Positions 37,253 to 46,500 of a DNA stretch of 64,000 nucleotides are shown here, one piece after another. The notes beneath the pieces are model-generated. The model worked only from the letters and a program-made list of their open reading frames with translations. It was not told the origin of the DNA and did not search any database. Position numbers and translations under genes: made by a program. The stretch is taken from contig NZ_FOQD01000003.1 of NCBI RefSeq assembly GCF_900113665.1, positions 340,497 through 404,496 on the forward strand. Direction: 5' to 3'. The first letter of the stretch is position 1. Each line of letters opens with the position of its first letter. Origin of the DNA: Planctomicrobium piriforme (GTDB taxonomy: Bacteria; Planctomycetota; Planctomycetia; Planctomycetales; Planctomycetaceae).

Positions 37253-37522
37253 GAAAGCTCTTCTTCGTTGCGTGGAGGGAGATGGATGCGGCCCGATGAC
37301 CGTTGCGAAAGTATAGCACGCCGGGATTTTGAGTTGCGTGTCGTTTCGACGGGTTCTGGCGAGTTTTTTCGCTCCGCGGACGGTGATCTCGTCGATTGAC
37401 GCGGCATCCCTAACGTCTTGAATACACAAGAATTCCGCGTTATCGGAAATCCGCACTGCGGCAACCGGGAAAATCCCTTACGATTCCTGAAACTTTCCGC
37501 ACTGTTCTCTCGTCTCAAAGTT

Positions 37523-38104
37523 GTGATTGTGGCGTCAGACGATTCCCGACTGATCGAATCGACGCTGGCTGGGAACAGGGACGCTTTCGGCGAGCTGGTG
37601 CTGAAATATCAGGACCGGCTCTTCGGAACGCTCTGTCACATGCTGGGTTCGTTCCACGATGCGCGCGATGTCGCGCAGGATGCCTTCCTGCTCGCCTACC
37701 AGAAACTCGGCTCGTTTCGCCAGGAATCGTCGTTTTACGCCTGGCTGTTCCGCATCGCCTACCACGCGGCCGTTTCGAGCCGCCGCAAGGTGCGTCGCGG
37801 AGTGCATTCGCTGAACGGAGACGGCGAATCGGACGATCACGAGCCAACCGACCATCGCCTCGACAGCGACCCGACCAGCCCCCTGTCCTCCGCCGAAACC
37901 ACAAGCCAGATTCAGGCCGCCTTGGCCCAGCTCCCCCCCGAATACAAAGACGCTCTGGTCCTCAAGGAACTGGAAGGATTTCGCTACGAAGAAATTGCCG
38001 AACTGCTGAACTGTCCGGTGGGGACGGTCCGCAGCCGCATTCATCGTGCCCGACAACTGCTCCGCGAACGGCTCGCCCGTGTCGTCGAGCGCGAGCAGAA
38101 ATAA
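37523..38104 (+). CDS. ECF RNA polymerase sigma factor
   Basis: A sigma-70 family ECF factor of about 193 residues. Region 2 is visible as YQDRLFGTLCHMLGSFHDAR then DVAQDAFLLAYQKL, and region 4 as LPPEYKDALVLKELEGFRYE followed by EIAELLNCPVGTVRSRIHRA. The start is uncertain: GTG at 37523 or 37529, or a TTG at 37418; 37523 is used. An anti-sigma gene follows 8 bases after the stop, so the two form an operon. Target promoters are unknown. Confidence 0.95.
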   Translation: MIVASDDSRLIESTLAGNRDAFGELVLKYQDRLFGTLCHMLGSFHDARDVAQDAFLLAYQKLGSFRQESSFYAWLFRIAYHAAVSSRRKVRRGVHSLNGDGESDDHEPTDHRLDSDPTSPLSSAETTSQIQAALAQLPPEYKDALVLKELEGFRYEEIAELLNCPVGTVRSRIHRARQLLRERLARVVEREQK

Positions 38105-38112
38105 CCCAAGCC

Positions 38113-39435
38113 ATGTCGCACTTCACAGAAGACCTGTTATCCGCTTACCTCGACGGGGAACTGACTCCCTCGCAGCGAGCCGACGTCGAACGCCAACTGG
38201 CCGAGCGGCCGGCGCTCCGCGAACAGTTGGGTGAGCTGCGCGAGTTGTCGGCCGCCCTGCGGCGGCTCCCCCGGCCGGCTGCCCCTGCGGATTTTCAGGC
38301 CTCCGTTCTCAGCGCACTCGATGCGCTCTCAAAACCCTTGCCCACGACCGCTGTCACTACTCGGCGCGCGACTCGATTCGCCAGCCGCTGGACCGCCGTC
38401 GTTTGTGCGGGACTGGTGCTGACGGTCGTGGGGGGCTCGATTCTCGTGCCGACGCAGTGGCTCGCCCGACCGGAGATGCATCAAGACTTTGCGAGGACGG
38501 ATGGCGCCGTTCCTGCCTTGAAGCAGCTTGCTCCTGCATCTCCGCAACTTGCGGAAAGCCTGTCGATGGGGGGGACCGGGGCAACGGCGCCTCAGTTGAA
38601 TTTCGGCACGACGATCAACGCCACGGAACCGACTGTGCCCGTCGTCCAACTGACGGCGGAGCAGATCCGCGCCAAGATCGAAACGCTCGGGTATGTGCCG
38701 CAGGTTGGCAACTCGATCAAGGTTCCGGCACAGCTCGTCACCGAACAGGGTGAAACGCCGATCGTGGTCGTGTTCACGGTCGTCGATGTGATGCAGGCGA
38801 TGAACCAGATGCAGGTGCTGGTCCACAAGGGCCAGATTCGATCCCAGGACAATCGCATGCTGTCCCGCGACTTCAAGGCCGACGGCATTGCGCCGCTGAC
38901 CGCCGTGTCGCTCGAACTGGAAATGAATGGCCCGGAAATGGCGTCCGTCCTGAACAGCGTGCCGGCGCTCGACGCCGTGTTGTACATGCCGGAAGAGCCG
39001 CGACCTGAAGCATTGTCCGCAGCGCTGGCCGAGTCCCCCGTTCCCACACAATCCTTGGGCCTCGCAGACAAACAAACCGCGCGGGCTGCGACTGTCAGTC
39101 GCGGCGTTGAACAGCCGGTCCAGTTCCGATTCGATCAATTGGCCCTGACTGAGTCCGCCAAGCAGGAAAATATCGAGCTGCAGAATGCTCCGGTCGCGCC
39201 CGTCGTCACCACCCTGGACGCGGCAGGCAAGGCTAAGGATGTCCCGCAGACCTCGGAAGCCGAGACCAAAGCCATGTCTCAGGCGGCCGCGCCGAATCAG
39301 GAAAGGTTCTTTGCGGGCCAGTCGCTGGCAAGCAAAAACGCGAATGCCCCAACGCATGCCCATCGCTACCGCGCCTTCATCGTGATCCAGCAGCAGCCCG
39401 TCCCGGCCGCGCCGGCCAGCCCGGAACTGAAATAG
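38113..39435 (+). CDS. Membrane anti-sigma factor
   Basis: A 440-residue protein whose N terminus (MSHFTEDLLSAYLDGELTPS, then DVERQLAERP) is an anti-sigma domain. A single membrane helix lies at about 94-113 (TAVVCAGLVLTVVGGSILVP), and a large C-terminal part of about 325 residues is predicted periplasmic. The HxxxCxxC zinc site of classic anti-sigmas is absent. It follows the ECF gene by 8 bases and should hold that sigma factor at the membrane. The large outer domain may sense a signal. Confidence 0.85.
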   Translation: MSHFTEDLLSAYLDGELTPSQRADVERQLAERPALREQLGELRELSAALRRLPRPAAPADFQASVLSALDALSKPLPTTAVTTRRATRFASRWTAVVCAGLVLTVVGGSILVPTQWLARPEMHQDFARTDGAVPALKQLAPASPQLAESLSMGGTGATAPQLNFGTTINATEPTVPVVQLTAEQIRAKIETLGYVPQVGNSIKVPAQLVTEQGETPIVVVFTVVDVMQAMNQMQVLVHKGQIRSQDNRMLSRDFKADGIAPLTAVSLELEMNGPEMASVLNSVPALDAVLYMPEEPRPEALSAALAESPVPTQSLGLADKQTARAATVSRGVEQPVQFRFDQLALTESAKQENIELQNAPVAPVVTTLDAAGKAKDVPQTSEAETKAMSQAAAPNQERFFAGQSLASKNANAPTHAHRYRAFIVIQQQPVPAAPASPELK

Positions 39436-39591
39436 GCCAGCGTCCCGGACGCTTCTCCTCGTTTCCGCTCCGGTCGATTGCCGTTTCTCGCCGACCCTGC
39501 GACACTGCCGCCGTTATTTTTTTGCGACGGCTGCGGTTCAGATTCGCTGTCTATTGTCGCCCGATTGACCTGCTATTTGAAGTGCTGATTC

Positions 39592-39990
39592 ATGTCTGCC
39601 AATGAGCCCTCGCGCGAACTGCTGGAAGTCTTCGAGAATCCGTTTCCCGGTCGAAACTTCGTCATTGATACGGTCTGTCCGGAATTCACTTCTCTGTGTC
39701 CAAAAACTGGTCAGCCGGACTTCGGCACGCTGACCATTTCTTACATTCCCGACCAGAGTTGTTTCGAACTCAAATCGCTGAAGATGTATCTGCAGCAGTA
39801 CCGCAATCACGGAGCCTTTTACGAACGGGTCACCAACACCATTCTGGATGACCTCGTCGCCATGGTGGCTCCCAAATGGATGAAAATCGAAGCCGCGTTC
39901 ACGCCTAGAGGCGGAATTCGCACGACGGTGATTGTGGAACATCCCGACCGTCCGCTCCCTTCAGCGCAGCCGACTTCCACCGGGCGCTGA
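39592..39990 (+). CDS. queF: 7-cyano-7-deazaguanine reductase
   Basis: A 132-residue QueF of the short (type I) class. It reduces preQ0 to preQ1 with NADPH in queuosine synthesis. The thioimide-forming Cys is C36 in TSLCPKTGQPDFG (with D43), and SCFELKSLKMYLQQYRNHG holds the conserved Glu and the QueF motif. It is likely a single-gene unit; the bases before it have no recognised riboswitch. Confidence 0.97.
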   Translation: MSANEPSRELLEVFENPFPGRNFVIDTVCPEFTSLCPKTGQPDFGTLTISYIPDQSCFELKSLKMYLQQYRNHGAFYERVTNTILDDLVAMVAPKWMKIEAAFTPRGGIRTTVIVEHPDRPLPSAQPTSTGR

Positions 39991-40094
39991 TATGATTCTT
40001 TGAATCTTCGCTGCCCAGCATTTGCACGGCCTGACATGTGCATAGCCGAGCCCAACTGACTGCCATCTTTCCCGCTGATTGACTGAGATTCCCG

Positions 40095-41501
40095 ATGGCT
40101 CGGACCGTCTCTCCCAACGAGATGCTGGAAAAGCTGCTCCTGCCTGACATCCAGGAACGGATTCAAGCAGGCGACGTCGCCACGCTCTCGGAAATTCTGA
40201 ACGACTGGCCTGGCGCGGATACCGCCGCACTCGTCGAAGATCTGCTGCCGGAAGAACGCCTGACGGTACTGCGGGTATTGGCGCTGCGGAAACGGGTGGA
40301 CGCGTTCGAACACCTGTCGATGGATCTGCAGGTGCAGTTGCTGGCCGCTTTCACCAATGAAGAAGCGGCCGAGATCCTGAATAACATGGCTCCGGACGAC
40401 CGGACCGCGCTGCTGGACGAGCTGCCGCACGCGGACAAGGACCGGATGCTGACGCTGCTGACCCCCGCCGAACGCGCGGTCGCAGAAGCCCTGCTGGATT
40501 ACGGCACCGACACCGTCGGCCGCCTGATGACCCCTGACTTTCTCGAGGTCAAGCAGGAGTGGACGGTGAAACGGGTGCTGGATCACGTCCGCACCCACGG
40601 CCGCGATTCGGAGACGCTGAATCACGTCTATGTAACCGATGCCGCCGGCGTACTGCTGGACGACTTGCGGATTCGCGAAGTGCTGCTGGCGCCGCTGCAT
40701 GCCCACGTCAGCGACATCATGGACAAGCAGTTTGTTTCGCTGTCCGTGACAGATGACCGTCGCGAGGCGGTGGAAGTCTTTCGAAAGTACGACCGCACTG
40801 CGCTCCCGGTGATCGATGGCCGGGGCGTCCTGGTGGGGATCGTCACCCACGACGACGTGATCGACATCGCCGAAGAAGAAGCGACCAAAGATCAGCAGTT
40901 GTTCGGGGGTGTGGAAGCGCTCGATGAATCATATCGGGCGACGCCGACGCTCACGCTCATCAAGAAACGGGCCACCTGGCTGGTGGTGCTGTTTCTTGGT
41001 GAACTGCTCACCGCCTCGGCGATGGCCTGGTTTGATGACGAAATTGCTAAAGCAGTCGTGCTAACTCTGTTCATTCCGCTGATTATCTCCAGCGGCGGCA
41101 ACTCTGGTTCGCAGGCGGCGACACTGCTGATTCGCGCGCTCGCAGTCCGGGAAGTGAGCCTGTCCGAATGGTTCTGGGTGTTCCGCCGCGAGCTGATTTC
41201 CGGACTCGTACTCGGATTGATCCTGGGAACGATTGGTTTCCTGCGGATTGCCCTCTGGAGCACTTTCACGGATCTCTACGGTCCTCACTGGCTACTCGTC
41301 GGATTGACAGTTTCGATTTCGCTGGTGGGCATCGTCCTGTGGGGAACGATCTCCGGGGCGATGTTGCCGTTCATCCTGAAGCGTTTAGGACTGGATCCCG
41401 CGACCTCGTCAGCACCGTTCGTCGCCACGCTGGTCGACGTGACAGGCCTGATCCTGTACTTCACAGTCGCCTCGGTTTTGCTTCGCGGCACGCTACTTTA
41501 A
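40095..41501 (+). CDS. mgtE: Magnesium transporter MgtE
   Basis: A 468-residue MgtE-type channel. The N-terminal helical domain is followed by two CBS domains (about 145-260; VGRLMTPDFLEVKQEW and DIMDKQFVSLSVTDDRREA) and five membrane helices. SGGNSGSQAATLLIRALA is the conserved TM motif, and the late DVTGLILYF holds the pore Asp. The CBS region closes the channel at high Mg2+. The gene stands alone. It is followed by a 603-base gap with repeats. Confidence 0.96.
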   Translation: MARTVSPNEMLEKLLLPDIQERIQAGDVATLSEILNDWPGADTAALVEDLLPEERLTVLRVLALRKRVDAFEHLSMDLQVQLLAAFTNEEAAEILNNMAPDDRTALLDELPHADKDRMLTLLTPAERAVAEALLDYGTDTVGRLMTPDFLEVKQEWTVKRVLDHVRTHGRDSETLNHVYVTDAAGVLLDDLRIREVLLAPLHAHVSDIMDKQFVSLSVTDDRREAVEVFRKYDRTALPVIDGRGVLVGIVTHDDVIDIAEEEATKDQQLFGGVEALDESYRATPTLTLIKKRATWLVVLFLGELLTASAMAWFDDEIAKAVVLTLFIPLIISSGGNSGSQAATLLIRALAVREVSLSEWFWVFRRELISGLVLGLILGTIGFLRIALWSTFTDLYGPHWLLVGLTVSISLVGIVLWGTISGAMLPFILKRLGLDPATSSAPFVATLVDVTGLILYFTVASVLLRGTLL

Positions 41502-41518
41502 GAGACTGCCTGAGACCT

Positions 41519-41549
41519 CCCCTCGACCCTGTACTCGGGGGTGAGGGGG
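41519..41549. repeat. Dispersed REP-like palindrome, short copy
   Basis: CCCCTCGACCCTGTACTCGG then GGGTGAGGGGG: the same family as 4278-4321 but missing its middle part. Confidence 0.8.
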
Positions 41550-41696
41550 CAAATTGTCGTTCGACTCGACACTGTCAGGTCGTGACATTCTCGTTCATGT
41601 CACGTCTACAGACGTTTTCCAGGAAGTCGACACCGCTTTTTGGATTCACTTTGCCCACTTGATGTCACTGGCGACCCACTTGGCGCACACCAATGA

Positions 41697-41739
41697 CTAC
41701 AAGAGCCGCGGACTGGCCCATCGCCAGCGGCTCTTGTAG
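41697..41739. terminator. Strong hairpin in the mgtE-ABC gap
   Basis: A 13-base perfect stem, CTACAAGAGCCGC (41697-41709) with GCGGCTCTTGTAG (41727-41739), and a 17-base loop. No clear T-run, so a terminator or processing role is possible. Apart from this and the repeat, 41502-42104 shows nothing gene-like. Confidence 0.5.
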
Positions 41740-42104
41740 ATTTGGTATGCCAGACTTGTGTCTGGTGCTCCCTCCCAGGTCGCCTGCCCGCAGCCTGTTG
41801 GGGGGAGCCCTATTTTGAAATCGCAGAAACGCCCGCAAAAGTGCCTGAAAAAATCATCATTTTCATGATGTTTTCAAAAATCACGGGTTTTCCCTGAGTG
41901 GTTCCCACGCAGTTCTACGCGGAGATCCCATCTGCTGTGGGCCAAAACTCTCACAGATCCCCGATTTTCGAGACAGCCAGCGTCAGCCGCACTTTTCCCT
42001 GCGGTCCTCTCAAATGTGGTCTGAGTAAATCACACGAGAACGAAACCGAGAAGAGGTGAACGCCCGAAGGCACGTTCACCTGCTGACGCCCCTCAATCGA
42101 TCCG

Positions 42105-44168
42105 TCAGGCCGCCTTCTTGACGGCCGTGATTCCCAACTGCCGTGAGGGGGAATGATAGAGCCGGTGGTAGATCGGGCAGGTTTCCAGCAACTGCTCGTG
42201 CGAGCCGGACGCCACGATCTGCCCCTTCTCCATCACGACAATCCTGGTCACGAAGTCGAGCAGGCTTTGTGAGATGGTGTGGGAGATCAGGAAAGTCGTC
42301 CGCCCTTTCACGAACTCTTTCAGCGCGAGGTGAATCAGCGCTTCGCTCTCGGCATCCGCGGCAGACGTCGCTTCATCCAGGACGAGAATCGCCGGGTCAC
42401 GGAGAATCATTCGGGCGAGGGCAATCCGCTGCCGTTGACCGCCGGAGAGTTCTTTCCCCTTGCCCCCGATCAGGGTCTCGAAACCGTTCGGCAGGCTTTG
42501 AATGATCGGCAACACGTGTGCACGACGCGCCGCTTCTTCGAGCTGGGCGCGCGAAACGGAATCGGAACCGTAGCGAATGTTGTCGAGGACCGAGCCGTCG
42601 AAGAGCACGGTGTCCTGCATGACCACTCCCACCTGACGGCGGAGGTCTTCGAGCGGCAGGTCTTTCATGGGCCGTTCATCGATGAAAATGTCGCCGCCGT
42701 CCGGGTCGTAGAAACGAGGAAGAAGATTCACGAGGGTCGACTTGCCGCAGCCGTTGGGGCCGACGATGGCCACGACTTCGCCAAACCGGACCTTCAAGTC
42801 GACGTGTTCGAGCGCCAGGCTCCGCTGTGTTTTCTGATCTTTGCCGAGGTAGCGGAACGAGACGTCGCGAAATTCGATGCTCTCGTGATGCCGAGGCATC
42901 GGCTCGGCATCCGCCGGCGAGGTGATCAGGCTCTGCTGATCGATCATCGCAAAGATGCGGTCAATCGCCGCAGTCGAACGTTTCAAACGTGGAAATACGG
43001 AAGACAGTTTGCGGCACGGATCGAGCAAGCCGGCCAGCACTGCATAGAGCAGTCCCAATTCGGCACCGTCCATGACATGCGACGTGAGCTGCACGCCCCA
43101 GATGTCGGTCTTGCCCCGCATCACGAGGTAAGCTCCGGGCACCAGCGCCATGAACATGGCGGCAATACCCAGCAATTCCAGCAGCGGCCGCGCCGCACCG
43201 TCAATCCGCACGACTTTCATCGCCTTCTTGAAGTAAACGGCATACTGCTGATCGAACAGTTTGCGATGGTGTTCGGCGTTGTGAAATCCGATGACGACCT
43301 TCAACCCATCAACGGTCTCTTCGAGCACCTTATAAATCTGAGACATGCTCTCCATCATGCGGCGGCTCGCCCGCTTCAGCATGGAACCCAGCCGGCTCAG
43401 AAACAGCCCCAGCAACGGGATGAAGATCAGCGACAGCAACGTCAGCCGCCAGTTGAAGTACAGGGCCACAAACATGCAGGCCAGGCATTTCAGCGGTTCG
43501 CGAATCATGCGTCCGCCCAGAGTCGTGATGCCGGAGGAGAGCTGTTCGGCATCGTAGGTGAAACGGGACATCAATCCGCTGGGGCCTTCGAGGCTGAGCG
43601 ACTGATAGTCGAGATCCAGCACGCGCCGGAGCAGTTCCTTGCGCACGCCCATCACCGTCGCTTCAGAAACGCGTCCGATTTCGACGTCCTGCCAGTACAT
43701 CAAAACGCCCTTGAGCGCAGTGGCGCCGATCAACAGCGCCAGCAGTCCGCAGAAGGCTTCAAATTCGTCAACCGGAACCCACGGCATCACCGACATCTTC
43801 AACCAGCCGAACTGGTACATCGTATTCTGACGGGTGGCGATGTCCCGCTGAATGCGTGCCGATTTCCGTAACGTCTCGACGTATTCAGCGCTGTGCTTGT
43901 CGACGGCAGCCGCATCGAACGCGGCCAGATTCCGGTCCATCTCATTCTTGCTGGCGAGCAGTTGCGTCTCTTCCTGCTCGGCGGTCTCAATTGTCTCGTT
44001 GACGTATTCGTGCAGGCTCTTGTGCTCGAGCAGCACCTTGATGATGGGGAATGCGACCGTCAGATTCGCTCCCCACAACGCCGCAATGACGATCCCCAGC
44101 ACGAACGACAGACAGAGCCGTTGCCGGTAAGGACGAAGGTACGGCCAGAGACGGGGAAAGCTGTCCAT
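42105..44168 (-). CDS. ABC exporter (permease-ATPase fusion), MsbA-like
   Basis: A 687-residue half-transporter with an N-terminal six-helix membrane domain and a C-terminal ATPase. The ATPase has Walker A VGPNGCGKSTLVNLLP, signature ELSGGQRQRIALARM, Walker B ILVLDEATSAAD, and H-loop LISHTISQS. Between the first two helices an 80-residue charged, coiled-coil-like insert (about 45-125, ETAEQEETQLLASKNEMDRN onward) is longer than in MsbA. It works as a dimer. The cargo is unknown; lipid or peptide export is typical. The D-loop reads SAAD instead of the usual SALD. Confidence 0.92.
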   Translation of the reverse strand: MDSFPRLWPYLRPYRQRLCLSFVLGIVIAALWGANLTVAFPIIKVLLEHKSLHEYVNETIETAEQEETQLLASKNEMDRNLAAFDAAAVDKHSAEYVETLRKSARIQRDIATRQNTMYQFGWLKMSVMPWVPVDEFEAFCGLLALLIGATALKGVLMYWQDVEIGRVSEATVMGVRKELLRRVLDLDYQSLSLEGPSGLMSRFTYDAEQLSSGITTLGGRMIREPLKCLACMFVALYFNWRLTLLSLIFIPLLGLFLSRLGSMLKRASRRMMESMSQIYKVLEETVDGLKVVIGFHNAEHHRKLFDQQYAVYFKKAMKVVRIDGAARPLLELLGIAAMFMALVPGAYLVMRGKTDIWGVQLTSHVMDGAELGLLYAVLAGLLDPCRKLSSVFPRLKRSTAAIDRIFAMIDQQSLITSPADAEPMPRHHESIEFRDVSFRYLGKDQKTQRSLALEHVDLKVRFGEVVAIVGPNGCGKSTLVNLLPRFYDPDGGDIFIDERPMKDLPLEDLRRQVGVVMQDTVLFDGSVLDNIRYGSDSVSRAQLEEAARRAHVLPIIQSLPNGFETLIGGKGKELSGGQRQRIALARMILRDPAILVLDEATSAADAESEALIHLALKEFVKGRTTFLISHTISQSLLDFVTRIVVMEKGQIVASGSHEQLLETCPIYHRLYHSPSRQLGITAVKKAA

Positions 44169-44344
44169 GAATCGATCCGTGACGCGAGAGTGCCATCCAT
44201 TTCGAGAAGCTCAGCGCGGGATTTAACTCCTTTTCGCCGCTTCATGTCCAGACGAATCGTGGCCCGGACAATTCGCAGCCGTTATGCTCCCCTGAATTCA
44301 AATTCAGACGCCCGTTTATTGATTCAATAGATCCAAATTCAATC

Positions 44345-44425
44345 AAATGGCTGTCAGGGGATAGGGAGTAGGGGACAGGGGACAGCAAGGAAATCACTCT
44401 TTCCCCTATTCCCTGTCCCCTACTC
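44345..44425. repeat. Inverted repeat GAGTAGGGGACAGGG
   Basis: Perfect 15-base arms at 44366-44380 and 44411-44425. Surrounding GGGGATAGGGAGTAGGGGAC is of the type dispersed widely in planctomycete genomes. It fills most of the 312-base gap 44169-44480. Confidence 0.8.
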
Positions 44426-44480
44426 TCTTTGTGTTGCTGCCTTCCTCACTGCGTTTCTCCCAAATTCGGAACCGCCTCGT

Positions 44481-45434
44481 ATGACCTCGTTTGCAAACCG
44501 CCTGCACCGCGAAATCCTGAAAAAGCAGACGCCTGCTCTCGTGGGGCTCGATCCCCGCTGGGACCAGTTGCCGCGCGAAATTCAGGAACGGGCCAGCCAG
44601 CAGGGGGGGAGCGATGCGGCCATTCATGCCAGGGCGTTCGAGGAATTCTGCCTGCGGGTGATCGACGTGGTCTCCGGACTGGTTCCGGCGGTGAAACCGC
44701 AATCGGCTTTCTTCGAAGCCTGCGGGCCAGACGGTTCACGAGTGCTGGCGAACGTCATTCAGCACGCCCGTAATGCTGGCCTGATTGTGATCTGCGATGC
44801 CAAACGGGGGGATATCGGCACCACGGCCGAGGCCTATGCAGCCGCGTATCTCGCCGGAGAAGACCCGCAAGCCGCGCCCTATGCAGCAGATGCGCTGACG
44901 ATCAACCCTTACATGGGGGTCGACACGTTGCAGCCGTTCGTCTCACGGGCTGACGCCGTCGGCGCCGGGCTGTATGTGTTGGTGCGGACAAGTAATCCTG
45001 GTGCACGCGACTTTCAGGATCGGCAAACCGACGACGAAACGCTTTACACAGCCGTCGCAAGGCAGGTCGAGAACCTGTCGTTGCAGCTGGCGCGAGGAGA
45101 AACCTACGGCTCGGTCGGCGCGGTGACCGGGGCAACGTACCCGGAAGAACTGGCCGTTCTTCGCAAGGTGATGCCGCATACCCCTTTGCTGATCCCCGGT
45201 TACGGCAGCCAAGGGGGGACTTCCCAGGACGTTGCCGCTGCCTTCGACGGACGAGGACTGGGTGGCTTAGTCAACAACTCGCGCGGAATTCTGTTTGGTT
45301 TCCGAAAGGGACCACTGGCCGAAGAATTTGGCGAAGCCCGTTGGGAGGCAGCCGTGCAGGCGGCAACCGTGAAAATGATCGACGACCTCGCAGCGAATAC
45401 GCCGGCCGGGAAACTCAGACAATCGTCAAAATAG
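44481..45434 (+). CDS. pyrF: Orotidine 5'-phosphate decarboxylase (type 2)
   Basis: A 317-residue PyrF of the longer type, the last step of UMP synthesis. The catalytic loop is VICDAKRGDIGTTAEAYAAA with the paired Asp and Lys. The start FANRLHREILKKQTPALVGL holds the first substrate Asp region. Type 2 enzymes are about 270-310 residues, as here. It is followed almost directly by an unrelated helical-repeat protein. Confidence 0.95.
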   Translation: MTSFANRLHREILKKQTPALVGLDPRWDQLPREIQERASQQGGSDAAIHARAFEEFCLRVIDVVSGLVPAVKPQSAFFEACGPDGSRVLANVIQHARNAGLIVICDAKRGDIGTTAEAYAAAYLAGEDPQAAPYAADALTINPYMGVDTLQPFVSRADAVGAGLYVLVRTSNPGARDFQDRQTDDETLYTAVARQVENLSLQLARGETYGSVGAVTGATYPEELAVLRKVMPHTPLLIPGYGSQGGTSQDVAAAFDGRGLGGLVNNSRGILFGFRKGPLAEEFGEARWEAAVQAATVKMIDDLAANTPAGKLRQSSK

Positions 45435-45524
45435 GAATAATTGACAAAATCGGAACCTCTGGTATTCTGCAGCCGTCTCAGGTCACCGCCACTGCTCTCG
45501 CTGGCTTTCCTCCCTCGCCGGGAG

Positions 45525-46343
45525 ATGTTGCCCGTGGGCCTGTCGCTGTTTTCTCCGCGTGCTGGTGAACTTTGTTCCCTGCTGTCGACCGCCTGGCAAT
45601 TGCATCGCACTGGTGATTTCACCGAGGCAGACCGCCATTTCGAACAGGCACTGTCGCAGGATGACTCTGCCGACAGCCGCATCGAGTGGGGGAAATCACT
45701 GCGATACCGTGGCCAAATCGAACAGGCATTAGAGCTCTTGTCTTCCGCTTGGGAACAGGGCAAGATTCGAAACTGCACTTCGACACAGCAGTCTGTCTGT
45801 CTAGAACTTGCGGCACTCCACCGCGAACAGGGGAACACTGTTCTGCGGCATCAGTTTCACCAGCTCTCGCTGACGGCTCACCAAAATTCCGCTTCACCCG
45901 GAACGGATGCCATGCCGGAAGCCCTGCTTCTGGAGACATGTTTCACCGTAGGTGCCGCAGTTCACGGAACTTGGGCGGCTAATCAGTTCGAACGGCTATT
46001 CACGGACTCTGATGACGATTTCATCAAAGCGACGGCGGCCGAAGCATTATCCAACCATGCGTGGAACTCAGGAAGTCGCGAGAAATCACTGCAATTGGCG
46101 AAGCTGAGTTGCCTGCATTTTTGCCGGGCAGGGCACATTTCTGCGGCGCTGCGAATCTCAGAAGTCACCGCCGAGCGACTTCTCGCACTGAACCGGTGGT
46201 CAGAAGGACTGGCGACGCTGGCTGTTGCGCAACATCACGCAGAATTGCTGGGGCTTCGCACAAGAGTTGCATTCCATCGAAAACAGCGGAGTCGATTGAG
46301 GCGCGCATTAGGGCTTCAGAATCAGCAACATTTGCACAATTGA
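45525..46343 (+). CDS. TPR-like helical repeat protein
   Basis: A 272-residue protein that is almost entirely helical. TPR-like pairs are visible: AWQLHRTGDFTEADRHFEQA, SLRYRGQIEQALELLSSAW and AALHREQGNTVLRHQFHQLS. No enzyme motif. ATG at 45525 was chosen over a TTG at 45441. TPR proteins bind partners; none is known here. The protein kinase gene downstream could be a partner by position, but that is inference. Confidence 0.65.
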   Translation: MLPVGLSLFSPRAGELCSLLSTAWQLHRTGDFTEADRHFEQALSQDDSADSRIEWGKSLRYRGQIEQALELLSSAWEQGKIRNCTSTQQSVCLELAALHREQGNTVLRHQFHQLSLTAHQNSASPGTDAMPEALLLETCFTVGAAVHGTWAANQFERLFTDSDDDFIKATAAEALSNHAWNSGSREKSLQLAKLSCLHFCRAGHISAALRISEVTAERLLALNRWSEGLATLAVAQHHAELLGLRTRVAFHRKQRSRLRRALGLQNQQHLHN

Positions 46344-46500
46344 GAATGCGTTCGCAAAGTTCATTGGTCTCCAACTCATCAGTCCCGTATGATGGACGTT
46401 CCAATTCGTCTCCAATTCCAGTCGCGATTCCAATACAATCCGCCCCGCTGATGACGATGACTGAAGAGAAACCCGCGCGGTTGCTCTGAATGGATGCGCA

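Noticed and set aside
38329..39363. 344-codon frame opposite the anti-sigma gene
   Set aside because: Arg/His/Gln-rich antisense reading with no recognisable domain.
39436..39591. preQ1 riboswitch before queF
   Set aside because: No pseudoknot-like short stem with an A-rich tail is visible; the short GC palindrome there is a dispersed repeat unit.
39819..40850. 343-codon frame opposite queF and mgtE
   Set aside because: It spans two clear genes and their spacer on the other strand, so it is a shadow.
41750..41960. Possible tRNA or small RNA in the mgtE-ABC gap
   Set aside because: No T-loop GTTCGA/AATC-type core or acceptor stem pairing could be found.
42279..43871. 530-codon open frame on the plus strand opposite the ABC exporter
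   Set aside because: Composition is dominated by His, Gln and Arg, as expected from antisense reading, while the exporter has all ATPase motifs.
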